DNA of 64,000 bases from Castor canadensis (Eukaryota; Chordata; Mammalia; Rodentia; Castoridae): NCBI RefSeq assembly GCF_047511655.1, contig NC_133389.1:29921501-29985500 (forward strand). Direction: 5' to 3'. How positions within the stretch are numbered: position 1 is the first letter of the stretch; the number at the start of each line of letters is the position of its first letter. This document shows, piece after piece, positions 38,658 through 51,700 of the stretch. The translations under genes were made by a program, and so were the position numbers. The notes under the pieces are model-generated. The model did not search any database and was not told where the DNA came from. It worked only from the letters and a program-made list of their open reading frames with translations.

Positions 38658-41600
38658 GTGAGGACTCGCCCGGCTCTCCCCAGGCCGTGTCGGGAGGCTT
38701 TGCCGCCCTTCCCGCTCCTCCGCCTCGAGCCGCCTCTGCTCCGGTTCCCCGAGCCCCCTGCATCCTCCGTCTCCACTTCCAGTGTCTGGTCCCACCGTCC
38801 ACTGGCCTCGGCCTCCCCTCCATTCCTCCATTCTTCCTCCACCCCCGCTGGCCTCGCTGTCAGGCCTTCCCTCTCCTCTGACCTCGCCTGGCTGATCCTT
38901 TTCTGCTCGCCTTTCGGCTTTCCTCACCCAGTCTGGTTTCATGCTGTGAAGCAGCTTGTTTTTCTTTCCAGCCTCATTTTTGACTTCCTTCTTTGTAACG
39001 TGGGAACATTTTCAGCCCTTCCCATACATGAACAGAGAGGGACTTTCCTTCCTTCCTTCCATCCCGGTCTGGCAGAGCTTTATGGGAGGCGACAGATAGA
39101 AAGTAGAGATGTGCTAGTCCTCTCCCCTCAAAATTCAGGGCAGTAGTGATGCTCTGCTGTTCATTTCTCAAGATCCTGGTTGTTTACGATGAGGCACGAA
39201 TGTCCAGAAATGGGGACATACTTGAATTTCCTGTATTTCTTGAATTAGACTACATGTGATACTATTTTTTTTTTTCGGTACCGTGGCTTGAATGCAGGTC
39301 CTACACCTTGAGCCATTCCAGCCCTTTTTGTGTTAGGTATTTTCGAGATAGGGTCTCGCGAACTATTTGCCCGCCTGGCTTCGAACCGCGATCTTCCTGA
39401 TCTCTGCCTCCTGAGTATCTAGGATTACATTGGCGTGAGCCACCGGCGTCCGGTTTAAGTTGGTTTGTTTTTAGGTGCAGCCTAGATTTTATTTTCTACA
39501 GCGAACAGATTAAATACTACCCCTAGATGGCCAGACCTAGGTGATTTTGGCTTCCCTGAAACAATTTACATTAAGGAAACAATGGTATTGAGGATGGTAT
39601 TACAAATACAAAAATTTCCTTTCCTAGAACTGGGTGATGTTTCTGAGCAGGGGTAACATAAACAGGACATCATAATCTGATTTTTTTTTTCATGGGAACA
39701 AGGTTTTAACAGTGATTCATAGGGCCCTTATTTAATAGACTGTAAGTAGCACCCTGGGTCCCCTTCATTGTGATGTCTTTTTATAGGGCTGTGTGGACAC
39801 AGACACATCAGTGTACTTGGGTCTGAGGGGAGTTACTCTTTGGTTGAGAAAGCCATTTTGGTACCTAATTTCAGAAACATTTTTTTAAGAGAAATAATTT
39901 TTCATTGTTTTGGCTTGGTGAAGAACTATCCAGGCAGGAGAGGAAGGAAAAAAGCCATTGGCCAGCCATAAGTAAGATCCCTGAAACTAGAGCACTGTAG
40001 CACATAATATAAGAGCATCAGCCATCTGCAGAGAGCTGAATCTTAACGTGAACCCCCCCCTCCCATGCTAAATTTATGAATGATAGTCCCAAATCATGCA
40101 TTTAACAAGAGAACTCAGGTTAAAGCCCAAAATTCTGGCTCTTAATCCAATAGCTTAAAAATTATTTCATATATTTATATATCTCTTACCCATTGATAAT
40201 GCCAAAAACAGTCACTAAAGAGGATTCTTTCTCAAGTTATTTTGTTTAAAACAGAACTTCTAAATTAAAAATAAACAATCCTGAGGCTTTAAATATCACA
40301 TGGAAATCTAATTGCTTATTTTATTGACACATTTCAGGATGCCTAGGATTACAGGCATGCATGCTTGCATGCGCCACTATGCCTGGCTGGACTGATATTT
40401 TAATTTAATTAAATCCTGTAATTTTTTTGAGACTGGATCTTGCTTGGTAGGCTGGCCTTGAACTCAACATCCTCCTGCCTTATCTTTCTAAGTGCTGGGA
40501 TTACAATACCAGGCAGCCACCATACCCAGTTGAATTGATATTTTTAAACACAAAACTGACCATGTTACTCTCCTTAAAACCTTTCAAAGATTTCCCTATC
40601 CCTCAGAGACTAGTTTGAAGCATTAGTTAAGGACCCTGCATGACCTGGCCTCGTCTTCTTCCTCAGCTTTACTTCTGTCCTTCAGGACCTTTGCATATGC
40701 CATGTCCTCTGCCCTGACAACCCTTCCAAGCCCTGTTCATCTAGCAAACTGCTGCTGTTAGAATGAAAGAACTGCGCAGAATGGATAACCAGTAAGGTAG
40801 CTCATATGCCAGCACAGGGTTTATTATGGAGAAGTGGCCCTATGGAGGGGGACCCCAGCAAGAGAGCTGACTGGGGGTTGATAAAGGATATGAGTGGAGA
40901 AGCCCCGGGAAGGTCACCGGATGTGATAATCCTCAATGACCGTCTGATCTTCTGGAGGTAATGGCTTACAGACAGCTCTAGGCTAGCTGGGGAGTTTCTA
41001 GCAAATGGCTCAAGGAGGATGACTATTTCCTTTAGGGCTGGGTGGAGAGTTTTCAGTAAGGCACCTTCAAGGGTGAGGGGGTCCAGTTCCAACATGGCTT
41101 CTTTTTGTTCCCCTAACACTGCTCACTGTTCACCTTAAATACTTATTCAGGAATAAGTATTCCTGAATACTTATTGTGTTACTCCCCCCTCCCTCCAGTA
41201 ACTGTATCCCCTTTGTACTGTACCCCTCATCTCACTGGAGGTTACTTTGCCAGCTTCTCTGTCCTTCCTTAGTTGGTGAACTCACTGAAGGAGGGACCTG
41301 TCTTATTCTCAGTATGCCTCACACCTCCTGTAGTCATTTGGTAATGTTGATTGAAAATAATCAGTGTCAGTATTGAAGCACATTTCCAGCTTTTGTCACT
41401 TAAGAATTTAATAGAGTTTCTCAGACTAATGTGAGAAAACAAATAGGAAATGCCAGCATGAGCAAGGCCCTCGTGCTTGTCAAAAAAAATTCTTTTTTTT
41501 TTTTTAGAATAAAAGATGAATGTGTTAGTGCAGGCTTGGTTTGGCAATAGTTATAAAGTACTGTATTAATGAAGGCTTTACCATCTGTGATATAATTTGG

Positions 41601-44370
41601 CATCTTTTAAAGCAGTAAAGAAATTCCAAGGCTCAGTTCAGGAAGTGCGTAGGTCATGTGCCATTGTCTTTAGACAGCTGTGCCTTCTGGATTTTACTCA
41701 GGACCTGACCTACATTCCTCAATATTAATCATCTGGTAGGTGACCTCATGTTGAAGTCATGGTTAGGTAGCTGGTCTTTAGCACTAGATACCTTAGAGAT
41801 AGTCTTGATAACATTTTTGTTCTTTTAGTATCATTCTTCGCTAAAACATTCCAACTCTGAGGACCCTGACTTCATTGATCCTTACAAATTGTGGATTAAG
41901 AAGAATAGACTGGGTAGAGAGGGGAATATGGATAAGAAAGAGTAATATATGGTGGGAATATGATTAAAGTATATACATGTAACCCTTTGTACAATTAATA
42001 CACACTAATGAAAAAAGAAGAGGTTCTTAGATTTTGACTTATTCTGCAGAGGTAGTGAAATCCAGGAATGAGGCAGAAATTAGTTGGGTCACAGTTTGAG
42101 GACGGCACTGGCAAATTTGAGGCCCTGTCTTGAAAAACTCAACAGGGCTTGTTGAGTGGCTCAAGTGGTAAAATGCCTGCCTGACAAGTAGGAGGCCCTA
42201 AGTTCAAGCCTCAGTCCTGCTCCCACCCCCCCAAAAAAAACAGTGAGTACTGTTGAGAGACTAGAATGGTGTGCAATTTTAAATAGGTGGACAGGGTAGT
42301 CCTTATTGAAGGGGACTTTTAAGTAAAGACACAAAAGAGATGAAGGAGTTTGCTATGTAGGTATTGAAAAGTATTCCTTATGGAGGGGGCAGTTGGATCA
42401 AAGGCCCTAAGATAGTGACTTTTGAGTTTCTGTCCTATGGTTAGAATGGAGTTGAAACTGGAGTTTTGGACCCAAGCCCCAAACTCTGGGATACTACATG
42501 CCAGGCCTGGCTTATGGCTCTGGACATGCTGTGGCAGAGTAAGCACTCAGCCCATCTTATCTTCAGCCATCTTTGGGGCACAGACATGAGCTGTAGGTTT
42601 AAGTAGACAAAGGGACAGGGAACAAAAGGTTTGCATAAACAGGTCCAGTCACAGGTGTGCCCTGGTTGGTTATTATCTCAGTCCTTGTTTTGGGAGAGGT
42701 TCTGGAGTCGTTATCTGGAGGGTGGGCCATCCTGAGGAGCCTCTACTATTAGGGGTAGTTTCTGTCCCTTGTCATGGAGAAGTTGTCAGTTCTGTCTTTG
42801 CTGGAATCCAAGGTGATTGCAAAGTGACTGCAGAGAGTGGCTTAGAGGGAAGACAGGTATAAAATATAGACAGATATGCCAAGCTTTTCTCCTGCTTTTA
42901 GTTGATTCATGGGCCCAAAGAAGAAGTGAGTGCTTTTCAGTAAAAGCAGTTTAAGTACTTCTTAGCGAGTGAGTGAGTGAATGAGGGGGGAGTAGTAAGG
43001 ATGAAGTTAGAAGAGTAGGCCCTTGTAAAGACTCTAGCTTTTACTCTGAGTGACATTTAAAATCACCTCCAGGTTTTGAGCACAGGAGGGACATGATCTG
43101 ACTTATGCTTTCAGAGATCACTCTACTTTGTTGAGAATAGACAGTCTACTGTACATTTACAGGGAGATGTAGAATGGGGTTGAATATGAGACTCTAGTTT
43201 TCCAGAGAACCTGAGGAGAGATCCTGAGGCTGGAGATGGAGATTTGCAAGTCATTAACATATAGATGGTATTTAGCCAGAAACTGAATTAGGTCACTTTG
43301 GGAATGAGACTAGGTTTAAAAAAAGTGACAAGAACTGAGCCCAGTGGCACTCCAGTTATGAGATGGGGGAGAAGGAGACCAGACCAGCCAGGCAGGATGT
43401 GTTCTCACTGTCCTTCACCTAGAGAGTGGTGCCATAGAAGCTGGGTAGAATGTAGAGAGGAGGAGGGAGAGATCAAGCAAGCAAAGTGTTAATGATACAG
43501 GAAGTGAGGCTGGTAAGAGCAATATCAAAGAGGTAGTAACCAAGGAGAAACAGTAGTTATAGCAAAATGTACAATCCCCACAGTTTTCTATGTGTGTAGC
43601 ATTCTTGTATATTTCCAAGAAAGATGGAAAAATTGTCCCAGGAGTGTTTGATCTGACAATTGTCCTGGTGTGTCTACCTTCCCTACCCTTTTTTTTTTGG
43701 GTAGGACTGGGGTTTGAACTCAGTGCTGTACTGCTTGAGCTACACCTCCAGTCCATTTTTGCTCTGGGTGTTTTGGAGATGGAGTATTGCAAATTATTTA
43801 TCTAGGCTGGTCTTGAACTGCAATCCTCCAGAACTCAGCCTCCAAGTAGCTTGGATTACAGGCATGAGATACTGGCACCGGGCTCCCTTACCTCCTTTTT
43901 AAATCTTCTCTGTCAGGCACTGTGTTAGGTGCTTGGGATACAGATAGGAATGGTAAAGTGACTCTGCCTTTCAAATAATCCCATGATAAGTGTTCTATTA
44001 AATGTGTAAAAAAGAACCACCATTATTCGCAAAATACCTCCTCCTGATTATTTTAAAGGAAAAATAGTTGTAGTTTTACATAATACAATTCTTCATAGAG
44101 AATAAGTGCAAGTGATGAATAGAAACTTCCCAGTTGCTTTTTAGAACTTCAGGATAGCTTCTTTTTTTTTTTTTTTGACAGTACTGGGATTTGAGCTAAG
44201 GGCTTCATGCTTACTTAGGCAGATGCTGTACCATTTGAGTCATGCCTCCAGCCCAGATAGCTTTATTTTTTGTGATTACTTTATTCTCATTGCTCAAAAA
44301 GTATGTGTGTAGCAGTGTGTGCACACATATGCACACATACTCATACATGCATCTACTCACACATGCATCT

Positions 44371-44404
<34 letters not shown>

Positions 44405-45681
44405 CACAAACACAAAATGAAATGCTCATAATTCCATCTCCTGAAGGTAACTGTTGGTAACAGTTCATCGTATGTCCTTCTTCAACCCTCCTCACCCCCA
44501 TACCAACACTCCTGGGCATATTTACTGTAACGTACAGTTAAGTATGGTTTCTGTATTTATTATTGACTTTTTCATTTCAGGGTTTCCTGATCTTTTTCCT
44601 GTTGAATGATTTCAAAATTGATTCTTTACCTGTATGCAACTTGCATGGAGGTCAAAAATAAAGAAATGAAGAATCTTCTTAATCAGTCTGGCCAGTTTTA
44701 CTTGTAAAAACATCTTTTGCTTAAACTTACATAAACACTACTTTTTGCATAGGTGGCTCGATAATGTGTTGAATTGATATGTATGAAGTTGTTTTAAATT
44801 TTATTTCTTAATCTGTGATCATTATACAGTATGTCCTCTTATATCTTTATCTCTATTTATCTAAAGTAGGTGAACTAATTGGAGGCTGGTCTTTTTATTT
44901 TAAGTGGAATTTCACATTTCAGGTATATATTTTGGCATGAAAAATTCAGTTTCTTCTGAATTTTTTCCTCCTCCTTTACCACCTCCTCTTTTCCTCCCTC
45001 CTTCACCCCCCCTCTCCTCAGTTTTTTGAGGTAGGGATCAATGTATTTAGCCCAGGCTGACCTGGAACTCTTAATCTTCTTGCCTCAACCTCCCCAGTGC
45101 TGAAATTGTAGGCATGTACCACCACACCTAGCTTCCTTCTGCTTTCTGAGAAATACATAGAAATAAATTTCTGAATGTGCTGGAGACATGGTTAGTATAA
45201 ATATTTGTTGGATAATTCAACAATTTCATCTTAGAATTCCATTACCCGAGACAGAGTTCAGCTTGCAGTTGATACTCACATTCTTAGGAGTTATAGGTCA
45301 TTGTGTTACTCTACACATTGTCAAAAATCAGATGTAGATTGAATCCAGAGAGACCTGAAATACAGTCTATGCAATCTAGATACTTGTGGTTTATTCGGGG
45401 AGACAACATAAGCATAAATATCCAAATAGGATGGCACATGACCTGGGCCAAATGAGTAGAACCTGTTGCAGAAGTTCAGAGGGAAGCCTGTGGGGAAAAA
45501 TTTGTCTTGGGACAGGATCATAACTGAGTTATTGCAGGTACCAGTGACAGTTAAGAGTCAGTCCTGTATTAAGTGAGGATCCAGGACTGATTTTATATGT
45601 TCAAGTGGTGTTATATGGAGACCAGTGATAATACAGTGGTGTTTGGGATGAGTTGGTGGTAGGGTTAAGGACCTGTTCTCC

Positions 45682-45713
<32 letters not shown>

Positions 45714-48700
45714 GTGTTTGGTGGTACTGGGGCTTGAACTTAGGACCTTGTGCTTGCTAGACAGGCACTCTACCATTTGAGCCACTCCACTAGCTCCACT
45801 TTCTCTGTGTTTTGGAAAAGTAGAGTGAGCCACAGGGGACTTTCACTGGTGCTCTTGAGGCCATTGCATTTAGTGATGGTCACAGCAATCCCCTTCTCCT
45901 TCCCAATCTACTTTAGAATCATCCCCTTACCCTAGGGATCTGAGAGGGAGTAGGGCTAGGCCTGTGCTACCTGCTTAAACAGTTTGTGTTCCCTTCAGTT
46001 GTCATTGCTCCTTGGTGCCCTCATACTTTGGTTTGACTAGTTCATTCTTTGAATCTACATGATACTGGATTGTTGATCCTGAGGTTGTCTTGTGAAGTTG
46101 ATGATTGAAGATGCTGGACCAGGAGTTAAGAGTAAAGCAAGCACAAAGTTTGGAAAAGCACAAAGCTTTATTGAAAAGATAGCAAAGCTCCCTGACATGT
46201 GGGGCTTAGTGAAAGAACTAAGCCAAAGAAAGGCCAAAGTGTAGGGGATAATACAGGGCTCCATTTGACTTAGGCTGTCCTTACTCTGCTTTGAAGCTAC
46301 ATTTGTAATTGGATGTCATCTAATTACCTTCTCACTGAATCTTACCATTTGGCTGCCCAACCTCCAATTTTTATCACACTTAGAGGGTTTTGCTAGTTCA
46401 TCCTGTCCTTGAGGCCCCGCCACTTACATTTTATAACTACCTCTTGTTATCTTGTCGAGGTCCAACATTTTATGACTGCCTCTTGTTATCTTGGGAGACT
46501 CACCATTTACATTTATAACTCCCTTTTGCTATCTTGGGGGAATTTTGCTGTGTTACTTTCCTTGAGGAGTCTGTTTTCTGTCTCTTTAAATTTTTTTTTT
46601 TAAAGCTGCTTCTCTGTCACTTTCTCAGACCACTGTATTTTATTATCTGGGTGAGAGGCCTGTTTCTCAGGTCTCCTTAGATGTTTGCTTTTAAGGATGC
46701 CTTCCTGTCTCTCTTATCTAAGACAAAAGTTACTTTTGTCATTTGTTCCCTTTACATTCTTCTGTTATTATTCCTCTTACATTTCTAAAACCACTTCTGC
46801 TGTTTGCTCCGCTCACATTCCCTCCTCTTTAGAGGTAACCCTGACTTCTGTCAGGAAAAGGGGTGTCTGACTCATCTGATTGCTTTGAGCTGACAAGGGG
46901 TCCCCACACCTCAGTTCCTCTGAGGTGACAAGAAGGGTTTGTCAAGGGGTTCATGGTACTAGGAGGCATTTGTGGCTTTGCCTCCATCACCATCTGTAGC
47001 TTGATTATCTCCATGCTTGAAGATACAAACTTAACAAGCAAATTAAAAGTGCAGGGGCTAAAAATCAATAGGATTGTGGTGACCAAAGGGCCGAGTAACG
47101 GAAGTAACCAAGTTAGAGATGGCAACCAGGACTTGATTTTCTCCCACACCTGTGTATTTATTGAGTGTTCTTTTAGCCATTTAGTCTTATGAAGGATTAC
47201 TTTAGTATGGGTGTCTACCTGTCCAGAGGTGTTGATGTACATGTAGAAGGAGGTGTTGGCTATAGCACATTATACTGAGTAGGATTACCATGGCAACAGC
47301 ACATTACCAGTAGGAAAAACTAGCTTGTTTCCTAATGGTCTAAATGAGGGGTCTGTATGGGTCCAGGAAAAATCTATTGTTTGTAAGTCCAAAACTAAAA
47401 ACACCATAATAAAGCAGAATACAAGGAGGAGTAAGTAACTCCATAAGCATTAAAAGGACATGTCTGGAGCCAGTAGAAATAGCCACTTTGTCCATATTTA
47501 AGTATAAGGCCCCTGTCAAAAGTATGAGTTTGTCTTCTGTCAGAGGAACCTGGAAGGGCTTTAATGCCAGATAGCCCTACATGCATAATAGCCTCTAAGA
47601 TTCTTTGGATTGGTCACTGATCCCCTCGTTGCAAGGGTTAACTCTATCCTAGCTATTCTGTTTTGGTTCCATGTTGGAGGGGACAGTTAATAAGCAGGTC
47701 AGTGCCAACTAGACCCTTTTAGCCAAATTTAAGCAACAAAGAGGCTTAGAAGGAGTGGTCCTTAGGCTGTGTGCTTCTGGACAAGGACAGTGAAAAATAA
47801 AACCCAACAAAAGTAGATATTTAAAAAGCTAACGTGGTTGACATTTAAGTACTTGTTAGAGTCTTTTTTTTTTTTTTATGGATTTGATTATAAATGCTCC
47901 AGAAGGATCAGAAATGCAATGAGAAAAAAACTTAAAATAGCCATGGTTAAAATTTTGATAAACAGTTCAGACTAACAGGACAATCTAGGTATATTAGGTA
48001 TACCTATTATCTAGGTATTAGATAATAATTATGATTGGCAGCATTACATTAGCACCATTAATTTCTCTTGTTACAATTAGGAACATGTGCACAAAAACCT
48101 GCAAAAGGCTAGCATTAAGTTTTAATTTGTAGGACATGAGCTTGGTACAGCGTGTATCTAAACTTTGTATTTTTGAAGGCCTTGTACACTTGGAAAATAC
48201 AAATACATTTAATATACAGTGGATCCAGCAACAGCATTACAGTTTTACAGAGTCCATAATACATACTAATTTAGTTGCTACCCTTGGAGTAAAACCTTAA
48301 ATTTTAAGATAGATAACAGGTGTGCACCACTTGACAGAATTTAAAACCCTAGATATTTTTTATCAGTTAAGGGGGCAGTGTCAGTGACCCCAAATAACCC
48401 CTATTTTTAATGTTTAATTGTATCTTATATATAATAGTGTTTACCCAACCAAGACAAGACAAATAGATATAGTCCAGGTTTAAGCAGTAGAACTGCTCAA
48501 ATGGCAGTCCTTTCCCATCCAAATGGTATTGATCATCAATAACAGAAATGCAAAAAGTCCTATTGACCATTTTTATAAGTAAGAGGTTCAGCCGTAATGC
48601 ATCTTAGATAAAGGAGAATATTAGCTGGTCATTTTATATTTTCCAAACTTTCACACTTTTAACTCTGAAAGCATTCGTACAATATTTAGATATAGTTTAA

Positions 48701-51700
48701 ATATATACCCCACATATCTTTAGTCACAGACACATATAAGGCCCTAACTTTATTAGAATTACTTTAGGTAACAGTTATTTAACCACAATTATGAGATCAT
48801 CTAGAGGACTAGACATAAATGGACTCTTGAAAAATTTTTATTTAGCTACTACTTAGTTTTTTCTGTAGTAAAAACCCTGGCAAAAATCAACAGAAAACAC
48901 AAGTAAATATTCATCAGGACTAAGTGTAGAGTTAGGAAACCTGATGGCTGAGATGTCGATGAGGGATCACATCCCAGATTGCTGACATTAATAGATGGCT
49001 CTTGACAAACAGCAGGGTCCTACTGACCTATAGTCAATGGAGCTGCCCCAAACTAACAGGCCCAGTTTGTCCCTCCAAGGCCAAAAAATTTTCTCCACCT
49101 ACCATGTGGAAGGAGTTGATGATGCATAGCCCAGTGTCTCGGGGTTAATGGCACATAACCCAGTTTTTCAGGTTTAACTATCTCCATATCTGTAGACCCC
49201 AATAAAGGTTTGAGGTCCCACCATCCCATCCGGAGGGTATACTTTTGTTTTTATATAAGTAAATTTGTCCCAACCCATATATCAGTGTAGCAGGATGCTC
49301 TGTGCTCAGCTGCTCATTGTGTCCTGATAATTTTTTTTCCTGTTTGTCTTAGTAAAATTTTTTTTAAACAACCTGTAGCATCAAAAATATTTGGTAGCTA
49401 TCTTGACAAAACAAAACCTTTCCTTTAAGTCAGAACTATATTTTTAAGATAGCTTGTTGTTATGAACTTAGAGAATTAGGTTCTAGTTTAACATCAGTAC
49501 ATTACAGCAGTGGGAAATGTGCTAATACAATCATGCTATTCTAATAGTGATTTTCTGACCCCTCCTTCTCCCCCCCTTTTTTATGATGCTGGGGATTGAG
49601 TCCAGGGTCTCACACATGTTAGGCAAGCACTGTCTGCTGAGCTTTATCTCCAGCCTTTAATGACAGTTTTCTGTTTTTCTCATTCCTCCTATGTTTAATA
49701 ATTGGAATTTTTCTGTTTGGAAGGGTTGTCACTTCTCACCCACTTTATTTATATATTTAGTCATTCAGGGGATTATTTATGTCAGTTCAGGCTCATGGAT
49801 ATTTGTTTTATTCTGTAGATTCTTATCTAATCCTGTAGTTCCTTGTTTTGGTGCTTCAGTTGTTCAGTGTCTTCTGCTTGAGTTTAGAGTGAACATGTTT
49901 GTTGAGATGAAGCCAACCCTGTGTTGCCGTAGAGTAGTTGGAGACTATTCTGCTTTACTTAACCTCTAACCTCTAACAGAATGGTGGATGAGCCAGTTAA
50001 ACCTTTCTTCTTCCATTTTTGGATCATAATTTGCTGCTTATTGTGATGTTTTTTTTATTTTAGGATTAGACTAGTGAATTTCCAAATTCAACATACTCAA
50101 GATTGGATAAAGAAAATATAAAACACATTGTTTATGAAGCGAATTTAGATTCTGTTTGTTAAATGGTAAAATTTAGATTTTATATATGGCTTAAAAAATC
50201 CCTCAGGTTGAAAGCATCTGTTATTGTTATAAATTATTTCACATTATAAATCATGTTTTTAGGAGAAAAAGAAACATGAAACTCCTCGGATGGAAGAGGC
50301 TGATGAAGTCTCCCCTCCAAAAACCTCCAGAGAGCAGGAGATCCCTTCTTCAGTTTGTGAATTCAGAGGTGATCATCTGAAGGTGTTAACCGATTCCCAG
50401 CTCCAGAGCGATGCCAGTGGACAGAACGAAAGTGAAATGTTTGATGTACCACTTTCCTCCTTGACTATAGATGATGAAGGGTCCCTGACATATAACACAG
50501 AGCCCCTAAAAGAAAGGGAAGAAGTTAGAGCTTGTGTGGGAGATGATGCAGTCAAGCTGAAGGTGGACTCTGGAGACAATGTTGAAACTAAAGTGGAACC
50601 CCCTGAGAACTTTACAGAAGCTGAGGGAAATGCACTGTTACAGTGTGGACCTTCAGAAAGCACACTGCAATTTGCTTTTTCCTACCCTCAGCAGGAAATA
50701 GACAATTCTCAAGTCAGAGAAACTCAGAATAGGAAAGAAGACAAACAAGCCCTGGGTTGTTCCTCAGAGGTGCTTCAAAACGTTGGCTTGCAGAGTTCTT
50801 ATGAAGCCAAAGAAGTTTCTCAGTCACCGAGAGTGAAGAGACTGTATCCTCAGTTGCCAGCTGAAATCGCTGGAGAAGTACCAACTTTGGTAGCAGTGAA
50901 ACCCTTGTTGTGTAATGAGCGACTCTACCCAGAAATCCCATCTCAACCAGATCTAGTACCATTTACTAAAGAACAGCTAAAAATCTTAGAGCCTGGTTCA
51001 TGGCTGGAGAATGTTGAGTCATATTTAGAAGAATTTGACAGCATGGCTCACCAGGACAGGCATGAGTTTTATGAGTTGCTTTTGAACTACTCACGGTGTA
51101 GGAAGCAGTTGCTGCTGGCTGAAGCTGAGCTGCTTACTCTGACATCTGATTGCCAAAATGCTAAAAGTCGACTGTGGCACTTTAAGGAAGAGCAAACATC
51201 TGTACAGGTATTTCGACCAGTGTCTGTAAAACTTTGAAGAACCTGAGGAATTTGCAGAGGAGCTGCTATTCCTGTGATGCTGTCCAGGCCTGCAGTTCCT
51301 TATACCCACACTGACTCTGGTTTCTCCCACAGTAGGACAGTGCGGAGATCACAAGGTCACATGCGTATGGGACCAGGCATGTGATCTGAGGGAGTGAGTC
51401 AGTCTGTGTAGGACAGTGATTAGTGGGGAAGCGCATGCCTAGTCTAGAGGGGTCAGCCCCTCTTAACTTCTGGCTGCTTATTTCTGTGTGGTTGTGATGG
51501 GCCAGGATTGCCACATTTTAAGATTTTCTAAGAGAAGCTGGAAATCTCTGTGAGAGATCCTAATTGATGATGTTAGCAACTGATTACATACACACACACA
51601 CATACACACACACACACACACATAGACATGCATACACACAGACATACACACATAAACACATATGCACATAGACACACATACACACTCAGACACACACATA

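Larger units (their letters stand above)
38221..38720 (+). promoter_or_regulatory. EPG5: EPG5 CpG-island promoter
   Basis: The base composition changes abruptly to GC- and CpG-rich after the SINE ending at 38215. GC boxes (Sp/KLF type) lie at 38364-38374 (gggggcggggc) and 38407-38414 (ggggcggg). There are ETS-like ccggaa (38522), CRE-like gacgtc (38574) and an M-box tcatgtga (38503). No TATA box is evident, as is usual for housekeeping promoters. Transcription probably starts between about 38400 and 38590 (inferred). Confidence 0.75.
38658..50262 (+). other. EPG5 intron 1, 11.6 kb
   Basis: No additional exon was recognised. Contents: CpG-rich start (to about 38900), a reversed dimer SINE (39270-39460), reversed B1 (40330-40535), solo LTR (40756-41118), an L1 3'UTR-like tail (41900-42015), dimer SINE (42060-42243), an ancient mammalian repeat-like stretch (43040-43500), SINEs at 43685-43885, 44160-44255, 45025-45135, 45715-45800 and 49575-49660, (CA/TG)n at 44370-44410 and 45684-45711, and an endogenous retrovirus remnant (46071-49300). 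Confidence 0.7.

Noticed and set aside
38028-38942. Long minus-strand open frame (304 codons) over the EPG5 CpG island
   Set aside because: GC-rich DNA has few stop codons. The frame runs across a SINE, the promoter and exon 1, and its translation resembles no family.
38541-39146. Plus-strand open frame continuing from EPG5 exon 1 into intron 1
   Set aside because: It opens at GTG, not ATG, and the true exon ends at the donor 38658, which joins in frame to exon 2 at 50263. The rest is read-through of the CpG-rich intron start.
40802-41119. 105-codon minus-strand open frame
   Set aside because: It lies wholly within the solo LTR and has no resemblance to a protein family.
47395-47586. Minus-strand open frame of 63 codons as an independent small gene
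   Set aside because: It is in line with the degenerate retroviral env remnant and is bounded by stops, so it is a fragment of that.
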